A DNA stretch of 15,402 bases from Bacillota bacterium (GTDB lineage Bacteria > Bacillota > Clostridia > Lachnospirales > Lachnospiraceae). The stretch covers positions 1 to 15,402 of the forward strand of contig JAEZKD010000166.1 of assembly GCA_023415655.1 (NCBI GenBank), written 5' to 3'. Below, piece by piece: positions 8,348 through 15,402 of the stretch (positions are counted from its first letter, which is position 1; the number at the start of each line of letters is the position of its first letter). The position numbers were made by a program, and so were the translations under genes. Under the pieces are notes generated by a model. That model was given only the letters and a program-made list of their open reading frames with translations, had not been told where the DNA came from and searched no databases.

Positions 8348-8511
8348 AGCGAAATTCATAAGTTAACTAACTTTCGCATTCAATCAAAAAAAGGGGCTGT
8401 AGGGAAATTAGACTTTACATCTTGCTAATTTAAGAATCTTGCAAGCTGCAAAAATCGAAAGTCCCAACAGCCCCTTTGTTTATTTAATTAGGGGATAGAT
8501 AAAAGATTTAA
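8348..8511. other. Convergent intergenic gap
   Basis: A 164-bp spacer between the plus-strand regulator and the minus-strand operon. Apart from the 8390-8477 hairpin I see no gene in it. Confidence 0.6.
8390..8477. terminator. Long bidirectional terminator hairpin with transposon-like ends
   Basis: A perfect 11-bp inverted repeat, AAAGGGGCTGT at 8390-8400 and ACAGCCCCTTT at 8467-8477, continues after one mismatch with GGGA/TCCC. The interior can form further short stems: CTTGC/GCAAG at 8421-8445, or AAATTAG/CTAATTT at 8405-8431. T-rich sequence follows in both directions, so it should end both the regulator transcript and the maltodextrin operon. The GGGGCTGT ends and about 80-bp size also resemble a small inverted-repeat element; whether it is repeated in the genome cannot be seen here. 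Confidence 0.75.
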
Positions 8512-9075
8512 CTACTTACTAGCTTTTTTACGCACTACCACTACAACTGCACCAATCACAACCACAGCTCCTGCTGCAATCGCAATCCATACCCAAACAG
8601 GTGTGGATGAGTCTTTTGCTGCAGGCCCTTCTGGCCAACCAGCCTGTGCTTCGGTATATAGCTTAACATTAGCGCCTCCACCGATGCCGGAATCATTCAA
8701 TGTCTCACCATCAGAAGCAGTAAACCAATAGGTTGCTCCTGGAGTAATATCTGAAATATCTGCAGTCTGATTTCCTGAACCACTTGCACCAGAGTTAAAT
8801 AGAATACAGAAATTCTGATCCGCTACTACTTCAAAAGACCACCATCCATTTCCCACATCCGTCATAGCATCTCCTGGCCATCCATTAGCAACAAGCTGAT
8901 CTGTTGTCTTTAAATCCCAAGCCCATACATTAACTTGTTCCCAGCCATCTGTATTGTAATAATAAACCTTAGTCTTTGTGGTACCCTCTGCTCTTGCGAT
9001 GGAAGGTGCTGCTACTAATAATAACATTGCCATCGTCATCATACATGCGAATAGTTTTTTGCTCATTTTCTTCAT
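8512..9075 (-). CDS. Membrane-anchored starch-binding protein, CBM26-like
   Basis: A 187-residue exported protein with no catalytic domain visible. Residues 1-29 are a signal peptide (basic MKKMSKK, hydrophobic core, AxA-type cleavage after IARA). Residues about 36-135 resemble a starch-binding CBM26 module: KVYYYNTDGWEQVNVWAWD, WPGDAM, WWSFEV, ILFNSG, QTADIS and TYWF, rich in Tyr/Trp suited to stacking on alpha-glucan. A short linker leads to a C-terminal membrane segment (about 160-182) and a basic RKKASK tail, so it should sit on the outer face of the membrane. There is no LPXTG motif. It is the last gene of the operon, 12 bp after the amylase, with a GAGGAG ribosome site overlapping that gene's stop region. 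The family call is by eye; other starch-binding modules are possible. Binding is inferred. Confidence 0.75.
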   Translation of the reverse strand: MKKMSKKLFACMMTMAMLLLVAAPSIARAEGTTKTKVYYYNTDGWEQVNVWAWDLKTTDQLVANGWPGDAMTDVGNGWWSFEVVADQNFCILFNSGASGSGNQTADISDITPGATYWFTASDGETLNDSGIGGGANVKLYTEAQAGWPEGPAAKDSSTPVWVWIAIAAGAVVVIGAVVVVVRKKASK

Positions 9076-9087
9076 AACTTTCTCCTC

Positions 9088-10785
9088 TCACTTTAGATAA
9101 TATGCACTTTCAGGTTCCAAATAAGCTCCTATCATGCCATCCCGAATCAAATCATAGCGAGCCTTTACTGCAGATGGTATCGGCAGCGATTGGTTCGTCG
9201 GATTGATCACAACATAGATGCTCTCATCCTCATAAGTACGCTTTGCAATAAAGATATCTTCTGTACTGTAAAAGGCAATATTCCCGTGTAAAAGCGCCTT
9301 TTGCGTCCTTCTTAATAGAATCAATCTCTTAAAGTAACTAAGAAGTGACTGATTCCATTTTGTCTGATCCCATGGGAAGCCCACACGACATCCTGGATCA
9401 TAGCCTCCGGTTAGGCCAAGCTCGGTCCCATAAAAGATACATGGAACACCAACATAGCCATATAAAAAGGCTGCAGCATTACGAAGCTTTTTCTCATCTT
9501 CTCCTGCGAGGTATAAAAATCGTTCGGTATCATGACTGTCCAATAGATTAAACATCTGATGATTCACCGTATCTGAATAAGACATCAATAGAGTCGATAA
9601 CTGATTCGTGAACTCTTGACAGCTTAGCTTACCTTTTGCAAAAAAGCTGGTGGTACGAAAGGTTAATCCATAATTCATTACGGAGTCGAATTGATCCCCT
9701 TGTAACCAAGCATTGGAATCATGCCAGTTTTCTCCGACTAGAACAAGATTCTTATCAATTTCTTTGATACGGTTGCGTAGCTTTCTTAAAAAATCATGAC
9801 TTAACTCATCTGATACATCAAGCCTCCAGCCATCAATTCCAAATTCTCTGGTCCAATACTCAACTACTGAAAAAAAGTATTCCTGAACTTCTTTATGCTC
9901 CGTACGAAATCTTGGCATATACCCAACCGTTGCAAAAGTATCATAGTTTGGAGGATCTTTTCTCACAGGGAAGTCATGAATATAAAACCAATCCTTATAG
10001 CTTGAAGCTGCTCCCTTTTCACACACATCCTTAAAGAGTGCGAAATTCTCACTACAATGATTAAACACGGCATCCAAAATAATATGTATTCCTTTTTCAT
10101 GTGCTGTTTGTACGAGCGTTTTAAAATCCTCTTTGGTTCCAAAATGCGAATCAATTTGCATATAATCAATCGTATCGTATTTATGATTGGATTCTGATTC
10201 AAAGATTGGAGTCAAATAAATCGCTGTAATACCTAGGTTATGTAAATAGTCAAGATGATTGGTGATACCAATAATATCTCCTCCATAAAAGGACTTCGGA
10301 GTCGGAAGTGAATCCCAAGCAACTTTATTGCTTGGCGAAATCGAATCATCCCCATTCGCAAAACGCTCCACAAAGATTTGATAAAAGGTAGCCTCCTGAT
10401 ACCACTTTGGCGCATCTACCAGATCATCCGTATGAGCACTTGGATACTGGTAATAAAGGCAATGTGCGATATCATCCGAGAATTCATGCTGTACACCAGC
10501 TTCTGTATAATAGATGGATGAGTAATCGTCCTTTACTTCAAAGTAATAACCAATTCTCATATCTGAGGTTTTAATTAGGTATTCATAATAATCGTAGTAC
10601 TGATCAGTAGCAACTCGTTTCATTGGAGCATAAGTCTTATTACCCCAGTCAAATTTAACTCCATAATGAAGAATTACTTCTGATATGTCCTTTTTTGCTG
10701 TACGAAAACGTACGCATAATTCGTCTAATGCTGTTAGAAATGCATAGTTACTCATCGGGCGATGATGCATTGCCTCTATCCTCAT
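9088..10785 (-). CDS. Cytoplasmic GH13 alpha-glucosidic hydrolase (neopullulanase/cyclomaltodextrinase-like)
   Basis: A 565-residue glycoside hydrolase family 13 enzyme without a signal peptide, so it probably cleaves imported maltodextrins in the cytoplasm. An N-terminal beta domain (about 1-115) resembles the CBM34-type domain of maltogenic amylases and neopullulanases. The barrel follows from YQIFVERFANGD (135-146). All catalytic regions are present: DAVFNH (238-243), GWRLDVSDE with nucleophile D323, VGENWH with acid/base E352, and LLDSHDTER with H418 and D419. The C-terminal beta domain runs from about 500. The start is firm: AAGGAGG 5 nt upstream, overlapping the stop of the binding-protein gene (10-bp gap). 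Exact specificity (neopullulanase, cyclomaltodextrinase or maltogenic amylase) cannot be decided from sequence alone. Confidence 0.92.
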   Translation of the reverse strand: MRIEAMHHRPMSNYAFLTALDELCVRFRTAKKDISEVILHYGVKFDWGNKTYAPMKRVATDQYYDYYEYLIKTSDMRIGYYFEVKDDYSSIYYTEAGVQHEFSDDIAHCLYYQYPSAHTDDLVDAPKWYQEATFYQIFVERFANGDDSISPSNKVAWDSLPTPKSFYGGDIIGITNHLDYLHNLGITAIYLTPIFESESNHKYDTIDYMQIDSHFGTKEDFKTLVQTAHEKGIHIILDAVFNHCSENFALFKDVCEKGAASSYKDWFYIHDFPVRKDPPNYDTFATVGYMPRFRTEHKEVQEYFFSVVEYWTREFGIDGWRLDVSDELSHDFLRKLRNRIKEIDKNLVLVGENWHDSNAWLQGDQFDSVMNYGLTFRTTSFFAKGKLSCQEFTNQLSTLLMSYSDTVNHQMFNLLDSHDTERFLYLAGEDEKKLRNAAAFLYGYVGVPCIFYGTELGLTGGYDPGCRVGFPWDQTKWNQSLLSYFKRLILLRRTQKALLHGNIAFYSTEDIFIAKRTYEDESIYVVINPTNQSLPIPSAVKARYDLIRDGMIGAYLEPESAYYLK

Positions 10786-10795
10786 GGTAACCTCC

Positions 10796-12052
10796 TTATT
10801 CTGTCGTTAGCAGTGCATTCCAATTCTCAATGGACTTTTGTCTTCCCTCTGCTGCTGTTAACTTTTGATCAAATACTGCTTTATTGATGTCTTGAGAAAT
10901 CGACCAATAATAAGAAATTCTAGTTACCGATGGCATTGGTACAGAATTCTCAAACTGTTTTACAAACGGAGATAAATATTCATCCTCTGCTAATCCACTG
11001 ACATTGGTAATATCCTTTAATGTTGTAATACCACTATAGATATCATACAGGATACTAGCTCCTTCATCACTTACTAAGAAATTAGCGAGTAATTGCGCTG
11101 CAATTGGATATTTGGTAAAGGTAGATACATGTGCACACTGAACTCCAGCAAATGGTGTGAGTGGCTTTCCTTGATACGTTGGAAGAGTGGTAATCCCAAA
11201 ATTTAATCCACTTTCTTTAATTTGAGTAACATCCCAAGGTCCACTAATAAAGTATGCAACCGTACCATTCATAAACGTTGCTTTCACGGAACTCTTATTA
11301 TTTAAGTCAGTAGAGCTTACTGGCATAATCTGATGGAGATCAGAAATCAATTGTAACCCTTTTTCATATTCATCCGTATCAAATCCTGGATTATCTGCAT
11401 CTGCTCCATTGGCACCAAACAGTTGAAAACCTGCAGAGGATAAGAACGGAAACTCGGTATAGCCGTCACCAATCGTAGTCAATAGACTATATTTGTTATT
11501 GGCTACATCATTAAACGTAGCTGCATTCTCTATAATCTCCTCTAACGTCGTAGCTGGTGTTGTTACCAGGTCCTTATTGTAAAACAAAGCATTGACTTCG
11601 ATGGAAATTGGAATGCCATACATCTTGCCTTCGCTCATCACCGTATTCACACCTGTTTCTGCAACACGTTCCTTGACATCCTTAACGATTGCATCCTCAA
11701 ACTCCATGAACACTCCAGATGACAAGCCTTTTTGGAAGTTGTCGTGAGCGGTAATAAAAACATCCGCACCTTCTCCTGCTGGACCGCTTAGTGAGATTTT
11801 ATCGATAGTTCCCATTCCTTCTGATTGGATGCTAACTTTAATCCCATACTTTGCTTCAAATGCTGTGGCAATTGCGTTCCCATACTCTTCGTTTTGACAC
11901 CACATGACAAGACTTGCACCCTCCTCAGGCACCATCTCAGCAACAGTTGCAGCACCGCTTCCAGTAAAAGCTTCTTTTTCTTCTAGTGGCTTACGGCATC
12001 CAGTTGTTAATATAAGACTGCCCATTAGTAAGCAAGCTATAATCTTTTTCAT
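10796..12052 (-). CDS. Maltodextrin-binding lipoprotein of ABC transporter (MalE/MdxE-like)
   Basis: Extracellular solute-binding protein, family 1, 418 residues. A lipoprotein signal ends in the lipobox LTTGC with acylated C19, tethering the protein to the outer membrane face. Maltodextrin-binder traits include LVMWCQNEEYGNAIATAFE at the start of the fold, GPAGEGADVFITAHD (hinge-proximal), GKMYGIPISIEVNALFYNK and the C-terminal LLANFLVSDEGA region. It delivers sugar to the two permeases encoded just upstream (14-bp gap). A clear AAGGAGG site at 12059-12065 fixes the start. It lies third in the operon, after the permeases, although binding proteins commonly precede them. Substrate is inferred from the family features and from the neighbouring amylase and starch-binding genes. 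Confidence 0.93.
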   Translation of the reverse strand: MKKIIACLLMGSLILTTGCRKPLEEKEAFTGSGAATVAEMVPEEGASLVMWCQNEEYGNAIATAFEAKYGIKVSIQSEGMGTIDKISLSGPAGEGADVFITAHDNFQKGLSSGVFMEFEDAIVKDVKERVAETGVNTVMSEGKMYGIPISIEVNALFYNKDLVTTPATTLEEIIENAATFNDVANNKYSLLTTIGDGYTEFPFLSSAGFQLFGANGADADNPGFDTDEYEKGLQLISDLHQIMPVSSTDLNNKSSVKATFMNGTVAYFISGPWDVTQIKESGLNFGITTLPTYQGKPLTPFAGVQCAHVSTFTKYPIAAQLLANFLVSDEGASILYDIYSGITTLKDITNVSGLAEDEYLSPFVKQFENSVPMPSVTRISYYWSISQDINKAVFDQKLTAAEGRQKSIENWNALLTTE

Positions 12053-12066
12053 ACTTCTCCTCCTTA

Positions 12067-12894
12067 TTATTCTTTGCTTGCTCCAGCAACAATTCCTTGC
12101 ACTAAGAATTTCTGGAACAAAAGATACATGATTGTAATAGGAACTGCAATCACAACTGCTCCAGCTGCAAACACAGTAAAGTTCGCATTCTGATCAGTTG
12201 AAATCATAGAATACAGTCCGACTGCAACTGTTTTTGTCTTGTCCCCAGTCAATAAAAGATTTGGAATAATATAGTCCATCCACGGCATCATAAACTGGGA
12301 CACTGCACAATATACGATAATTGGTTTTGACATTGGGATAATAATCTTAATAAAGGTATTCATACGACTACTTCCATCTATGTACGCTGCTTCGTCTAAA
12401 GAAGTCGATATTCCATCGATATAGCCCTTTACCAGCCATACATTATAAGGAATCGCTCCAGCTGCATATAAAATTACTAGAGCTAACGGTTTGTTTAATA
12501 AACCAAAAACGACGAATAGAGTATACACCGCTGTCATAGATAAAAAGCTTGGAAACATCGAAAGTACAAGTAAAGTCATCATACCTGTTTTCTTTCCTTT
12601 AAACTTAAATCTAGAAAGTATCCAGGCTGTAATTAAAATCAAAGTAACAGAAATAAAAGCATTCAATAATGCGATATTAAAACTATTCACAAACCATGAG
12701 ACAAATTGGGTTTCTGTTAACAATCTCTTATAGTTATCCACGGTAAATGTTTTTGGTAGAAAGCTAGAGGTGGATAAATTCTGTCCTTCATTCAAAGAGG
12801 AGAGTACAATCCATACCACAGGAATCAGCACAATGAGTGACATAAGGATTAACTCAGCATTGACTAATATGGTTTTTAGCCGTCGTTTCCACAT
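12067..12894 (-). CDS. Maltodextrin ABC transporter permease, MalG-like
   Basis: Inner-membrane permease of 275 residues with about six membrane segments. The cytoplasmic ATPase-contacting EAA loop is at about 168-187 (DEAAYIDGSSRMNTFIKIIIP), split by the usual G. The C-terminus IVAGASKE resembles the MalG ending GLTAGAVKG. It pairs with the MalF-like protein to form the maltodextrin channel. The gene begins 3 bp after malF, and its ribosome site is formed by the last codons of malF, AAG GAG GTG TAA (12898-12909), which suggests translational coupling. Sugar specificity is inferred from operon context. Confidence 0.94.
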   Translation of the reverse strand: MWKRRLKTILVNAELILMSLIVLIPVVWIVLSSLNEGQNLSTSSFLPKTFTVDNYKRLLTETQFVSWFVNSFNIALLNAFISVTLILITAWILSRFKFKGKKTGMMTLLVLSMFPSFLSMTAVYTLFVVFGLLNKPLALVILYAAGAIPYNVWLVKGYIDGISTSLDEAAYIDGSSRMNTFIKIIIPMSKPIIVYCAVSQFMMPWMDYIIPNLLLTGDKTKTVAVGLYSMISTDQNANFTVFAAGAVVIAVPITIMYLLFQKFLVQGIVAGASKE

Positions 12895-12897
12895 CTC

Positions 12898-12909
12898 TTA
12901 CACCTCCTT
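12898..12909 (-). promoter_or_regulatory. Ribosome site for malG-like gene embedded in end of malF-like gene
   Basis: The last three malF codons plus stop read AAG GAG GTG TAA on the minus strand. AAGGAGGTG is also an almost perfect ribosome binding sequence 6 nt before the next ATG. Confidence 0.8.
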
Positions 12910-14241
12910 AAATGCCTGTGTTCGTCTAAAGTTCAAGACACACACAACCCCAACAAAGATAAAGATCATGATATTCATTACCGCTGCCATATCATAGAGC
13001 TTTTGATTTAGTGTTAATTTATAGATCCAGGAAATCAAAATATCGGTATCGCCTGCAAACTGATAATTGATATTGACTGGTCCGCCCTCTGTTAGGAAGT
13101 AGATAATTCCAAAGCCATTAAAGTTACCAGCAAGATTCATCAAAACTAGGGGAGCTGTTGCTTTAAAGATAAGCGGGAACGTTATGTAACGAAATTCTTT
13201 CATTCCACTCGCGCCATCGATTTTTGCCGCCTCAGATATACTTTGATCCATATTCGATAAGATTCCTTGAATCATAATCATAAACATCGGGAATCCCAAC
13301 CAAAGATTCACAACAAGTACAGTAATCTTTGCTATGGTTGGGTCTGATAAAAATGGAATTCGTTCATTGGTAAGTCCAATGTCGATTAAAAATTGACTCA
13401 AAGGACCAAATTGTCCATTCAATAAGTTACGGAATACTAACAAGGAGATCAATTGTGGTATTGCCCATGGGAGTATCATAATCCCACGAAACAAAGATTT
13501 GCACTTTGTATACTTACTATTGAGCATAATCGCTTGAAACATCCCAAGAAAGTAGGTTGAGAAGGTTGAAAGGATTGCCCAAATAATTGTCCAACGTAAA
13601 ACTGCAAAGAACGTGGTTGACCATATCGGAATCTGGAACAACTTTTTAAAATTACTAAATCCAACCCAATCCACCAATTTCCCTGGCGGCATATGATTGG
13701 TATTATAATTGGTGAATGCTGTTAATATCGCAAACACAATTGGCATCATAACGATAAATACTACGTAGATCACTATCGGTATTAAAATTACATATGCAAA
13801 AAACTTTGAATATGTATGCTTAAAATAATCTTTTGTACTAAGACACATTCCGGTCTCATCCATTAATTTACCGGTGCTATAAGCATCCCGAAGATTAAAT
13901 ATGTATACCCCTAATATAACAAGTAATAATAATACTACGATAATCCCTGTAATCATCAGCATGGTTGAGTGATCTGCATTCCTTCCTCCCTCAACTTCGC
14001 CCAATGAGAAAAGCCCCCACAAGCCTCGACTAAAAAAACCACCATGTACTCGTACTGAAACATCCGTAATCTGACCAGCAATCACCTCTGGCCAATAACC
14101 AGTGAATAGTTCAACACCAATTACAATCATCTGCAATAAAAAGAGTATTAGTCCTTTAATTCTCTGCTTGCAGATGAAAAACTGACCAGCTCCCCACAGG
14201 AGTACAGAACAAGTAGTAGCTAACCTTCGATTTCTTTTCAT
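12898..14241 (-). CDS. Maltodextrin ABC transporter permease, MalF-like
   Basis: Membrane permease of 447 residues, the first gene of the operon. The EAA loop is at 337-356 (SEAAKIDGASGMKEFRYITF), and the hallmark YFLTEGGP follows at 381-388. Main transmembrane helices are at about 148-175, 210-240, 253-275, 305-328, 362-385 and 422-437. An N-terminal part (1-117) adds two extra hydrophobic segments (28-45 and 94-115) and a WGAGQFFICKQRIKG stretch, as in the long MalF proteins of Firmicutes, separated by an outside loop of about 48 residues. The ATG at 14239-14241 follows an AAGGAG site. The 28-nt leader comes from the promoter at 14276-14304. No ATPase subunit is encoded alongside. Confidence 0.93.
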   Translation of the reverse strand: MKRNRRLATTCSVLLWGAGQFFICKQRIKGLILFLLQMIVIGVELFTGYWPEVIAGQITDVSVRVHGGFFSRGLWGLFSLGEVEGGRNADHSTMLMITGIIVVLLLLVILGVYIFNLRDAYSTGKLMDETGMCLSTKDYFKHTYSKFFAYVILIPIVIYVVFIVMMPIVFAILTAFTNYNTNHMPPGKLVDWVGFSNFKKLFQIPIWSTTFFAVLRWTIIWAILSTFSTYFLGMFQAIMLNSKYTKCKSLFRGIMILPWAIPQLISLLVFRNLLNGQFGPLSQFLIDIGLTNERIPFLSDPTIAKITVLVVNLWLGFPMFMIMIQGILSNMDQSISEAAKIDGASGMKEFRYITFPLIFKATAPLVLMNLAGNFNGFGIIYFLTEGGPVNINYQFAGDTDILISWIYKLTLNQKLYDMAAVMNIMIFIFVGVVCVLNFRRTQAFKEV

Positions 14242-14275
14242 ACTCTACTCCTTTGATTCATCCTTTGATATCCTC

Positions 14276-14304
14276 ATCATACTCTCAGTATATTCCATTG
14301 TCAA
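14276..14304 (-). promoter_or_regulatory. Maltodextrin operon promoter
   Basis: On the minus strand TTGACA (14299-14304) and TATGAT (14276-14281) are separated by exactly 17 bp, a near-consensus vegetative promoter. The start would be near 14269, giving a 28-nt leader before the MalF-like gene. Confidence 0.8.
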
Positions 14305-14309
14305 GTATT

Positions 14310-14358
14310 ATTGCACATATTTTAATATGCAAAATGACTAAAATTATACACATTGCAC
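14310..14358. promoter_or_regulatory. Candidate operator upstream of maltodextrin promoter
   Basis: TTGCA-N12-TGCAA (14311-14332) encloses a second inverted repeat, CATATT-TT-AATATG (14316-14329), offset by one base. ATTGCAC recurs as a direct repeat at 14310-14316 and 14352-14358, 42 bp apart, about four helical turns. The site lies just upstream of the -35, a position that suits an activator or a looping repressor. It lacks the central CG usual in LacI-family operators, so the assignment to the neighbouring regulator is tentative. Confidence 0.4.
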
Positions 14359-14444
14359 TATGGTTATTACTTAATATTTTTTTGTTAAGTTGATACAAAC
14401 TTCTGTTATCCCTTTATTTTAGGCATTTATTGCTCCCTTAATAA

Positions 14445-14481
14445 TTTATTTAAGTTAAGCAATTAGCTTAACTTAAATAAA
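14445..14481. repeat. Perfect 16-bp AT-rich inverted repeat
   Basis: TTTATTTAAGTTAAGC (14445-14460) pairs perfectly with GCTTAACTTAAATAAA (14466-14481) around an AATTA loop. It lies directly next to the 14480-14514 hairpin and shares two bases with it. No clear U-tract follows in either direction. Confidence 0.7.
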
Positions 14482-14514
14482 CAACGAGCAGTTACCAAGT
14501 AACTGCTCGTTGTT
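14480..14514 (-). terminator. Probable terminator of the upstream minus-strand gene
   Basis: A perfect 16-bp stem, AACAACGAGCAGTTAC (14480-14495) with GTAACTGCTCGTTGTT (14499-14514), closes a 3-nt loop. In the minus direction it is followed by TTGTTTATTT, a fair U-rich tract, and it lies 39 bp after the stop of the 14554 gene. In the plus direction no U-tract follows. Confidence 0.7.
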
Positions 14515-14553
14515 ATTCCCATATACCTATACACTTCCTAAACGCAATCCTAC

Positions 14554-15402
14554 CTATTGTTCAAAACCACTTTTCATATCGTTGATTCTCTCTATGACAG
14601 AATGTAGATAGTCTAAGATATCAGCTTCTTTATAATCCTCTTGCTCCTTTAAATTCTTGGCTAGATTCAATGCTTCGTGTACCGCTTCCTTTTGATTATC
14701 ATAAAAGGATAGGAACTGAGTGGAAGCTTCATGTGAAAGCTTCTCATAAATATCTGTAATATTATTCGAAACATTCAGACAGATTTGATCATAGTTGTCT
14801 AAAATTGGTTTTAGATAATCTTTTTGCTTTTTCGCCATTTTGTGTTCTCGCACAAAGCCGGCCACCGCTTGACCAACTAGATATAGGGGGCCAATAACAC
14901 TTGATAGATTTAATACGCTATCTGCAAAAAACATCGCGGTATCTACTCCAGTCCAGCTAACGTCAGTAACATACTCAAGGAATTGTGTTCCAAGATCAAG
15001 CGCCATACGATTGGTTAGTGTACCCGCCAGTTCTTTGGTACTAGTAAGCAATCGATCCGCTATCTCTTTGCGATGTCGCTCTATGCAGCTTGTGATTCCT
15101 TGCTTGGTCATATCCAGTAGATAGAATTGAAGGTAACGTTCCAGCTCATTCATGTCAATGGCTGCGTCATTTAATTCCAACCTTATACGGCTCATAAACT
15201 CTTGCATCCAAGTCTTTGTCTGCTGTCCCATACGCTTCACATCATCTACTAATTCAACTCTCTTTTTCTCAATTTCATCTGCCAATTCTTTCGCTGCTAG
15301 ATTCTGTTCCTTCCTCTGAGTTTCTCGATTACTTTCTTCCATTAACAAGGTTTGCTCCATCAGATGTAATCGTGCTATGATCTGATCTAGCATTTCTTTA
15401 CT
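14554..15402 (-). CDS. Coiled-coil protein with central hydrophobic segment, probably partial (dynamin-like GTPase C-terminus?)
   Basis: I do not firmly recognise this protein. From ATG 15393 it has 279 residues, but the frame is open to the right edge and only AGTAAAGAA precedes that ATG, with no convincing ribosome site, so the gene most likely starts outside the window. Residues about 10-125 are highly charged and helical (coiled coil). Residues 149-182 form a hydrophobic, Gly/Ala-containing segment (VDTAMFFADSVLNLSSVIG onward) that could insert in a membrane. Residues 183-279 return to charged helices. This helix-hydrophobic-helix plan is like the stalk and paddle region following the GTPase domain of bacterial dynamin-like proteins, but no GTPase motif lies inside the window. 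It probably has no link to the sugar operon, as a terminator and a promoter separate them. Confidence 0.6.
   Translation of the reverse strand, partial: SKEMLDQIIARLHLMEQTLLMEESNRETQRKEQNLAAKELADEIEKKRVELVDDVKRMGQQTKTWMQEFMSRIRLELNDAAIDMNELERYLQFYLLDMTKQGITSCIERHRKEIADRLLTSTKELAGTLTNRMALDLGTQFLEYVTDVSWTGVDTAMFFADSVLNLSSVIGPLYLVGQAVAGFVREHKMAKKQKDYLKPILDNYDQICLNVSNNITDIYEKLSHEASTQFLSFYDNQKEAVHEALNLAKNLKEQEDYKEADILDYLHSVIERINDMKSGFEQ

Larger units (their letters stand above)
14242..14553. other. Maltodextrin operon upstream intergenic region
   Basis: A 312-bp gap with no protein gene that I can support. It contains the operon promoter, a candidate operator near 14311-14358, a T-rich stretch around 14375-14385, and two abutting perfect hairpins at 14445-14514 that follow the end of the upstream gene. 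Confidence 0.7.

Noticed and set aside
8512..8600. Sortase-type cell wall anchor on the starch-binding protein
   Set aside because: There is a membrane segment and basic tail but no LPXTG-like motif before it, so plain membrane anchoring is preferred.
9345..10415. Open frames within the GH13 gene on both strands
   Set aside because: They overlap a complete enzyme with all catalytic motifs, so they are shadows.
11904..12997. Plus-strand open frames across the permease and binding-protein genes
   Set aside because: Antisense to well-supported genes, with no independent evidence of coding.
1..15402. CRISPR array, tRNA, rRNA or phage genes
   Set aside because: No regularly spaced repeats, cloverleaf sequences or phage-like genes were seen on reading through the window.

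Overview
The window is AT-rich DNA of a Gram-positive Clostridia-type bacterium, most likely a Lachnospiraceae relative of Lachnoclostridium phytofermentans. That placement is inferred from protein style and gene content; no search was run. Purine-rich AGGAGG-like ribosome sites precede nearly every gene, the maltodextrin-binding protein is a lipoprotein, and RpoB/RpoC have the separate-subunit form with the usual motifs.

Layout: (1) 1-3131, minus strand: rpoC, cut by the left window edge, so its C-terminus is missing. (2) 3151-6987, minus: complete rpoB, only 19 bp upstream of rpoC. No rplJ/rplL lies upstream of rpoB; a divergent regulator is there instead. (3) 6988-7438: a 451-bp intergenic region with a minus-strand promoter for rpoB, an overlapping plus-strand promoter, and a strong plus-strand terminator-like hairpin before the regulator gene. 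(4) 7439-8347, plus: a short, divergent LacI-family regulator. (5) 8348-8511: convergent gap with a long hairpin that should terminate transcription both ways and has ends like short transposon inverted repeats. (6) 8512-14241, minus: a five-gene maltodextrin/starch operon transcribed malF-like, malG-like, malE-like, GH13 amylase, anchored CBM26-like protein. Gaps are 3-14 bp and a clear sigma-A-type promoter lies at 14276-14304. (7) 14242-14553: 312-bp intergenic region with that promoter, a candidate operator, and two abutting perfect 16-bp inverted repeats. (8) 14554 to the right edge, minus: a coiled-coil protein with a central hydrophobic segment, probably continuing beyond the window.

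Inferred working of the sugar cluster: the anchored starch-binding protein holds alpha-glucan at the cell surface, the lipoprotein captures maltodextrins, the two permeases import them, and the cytoplasmic GH13 enzyme hydrolyses them. No transporter ATPase is encoded here, so a shared MsiK/MalK-type ATPase elsewhere is expected. The nearby LacI-type protein is the natural candidate regulator. No wholly new system is evident. The most unusual parts are the rpoB/regulator intergenic region and the hairpin-rich spacers.
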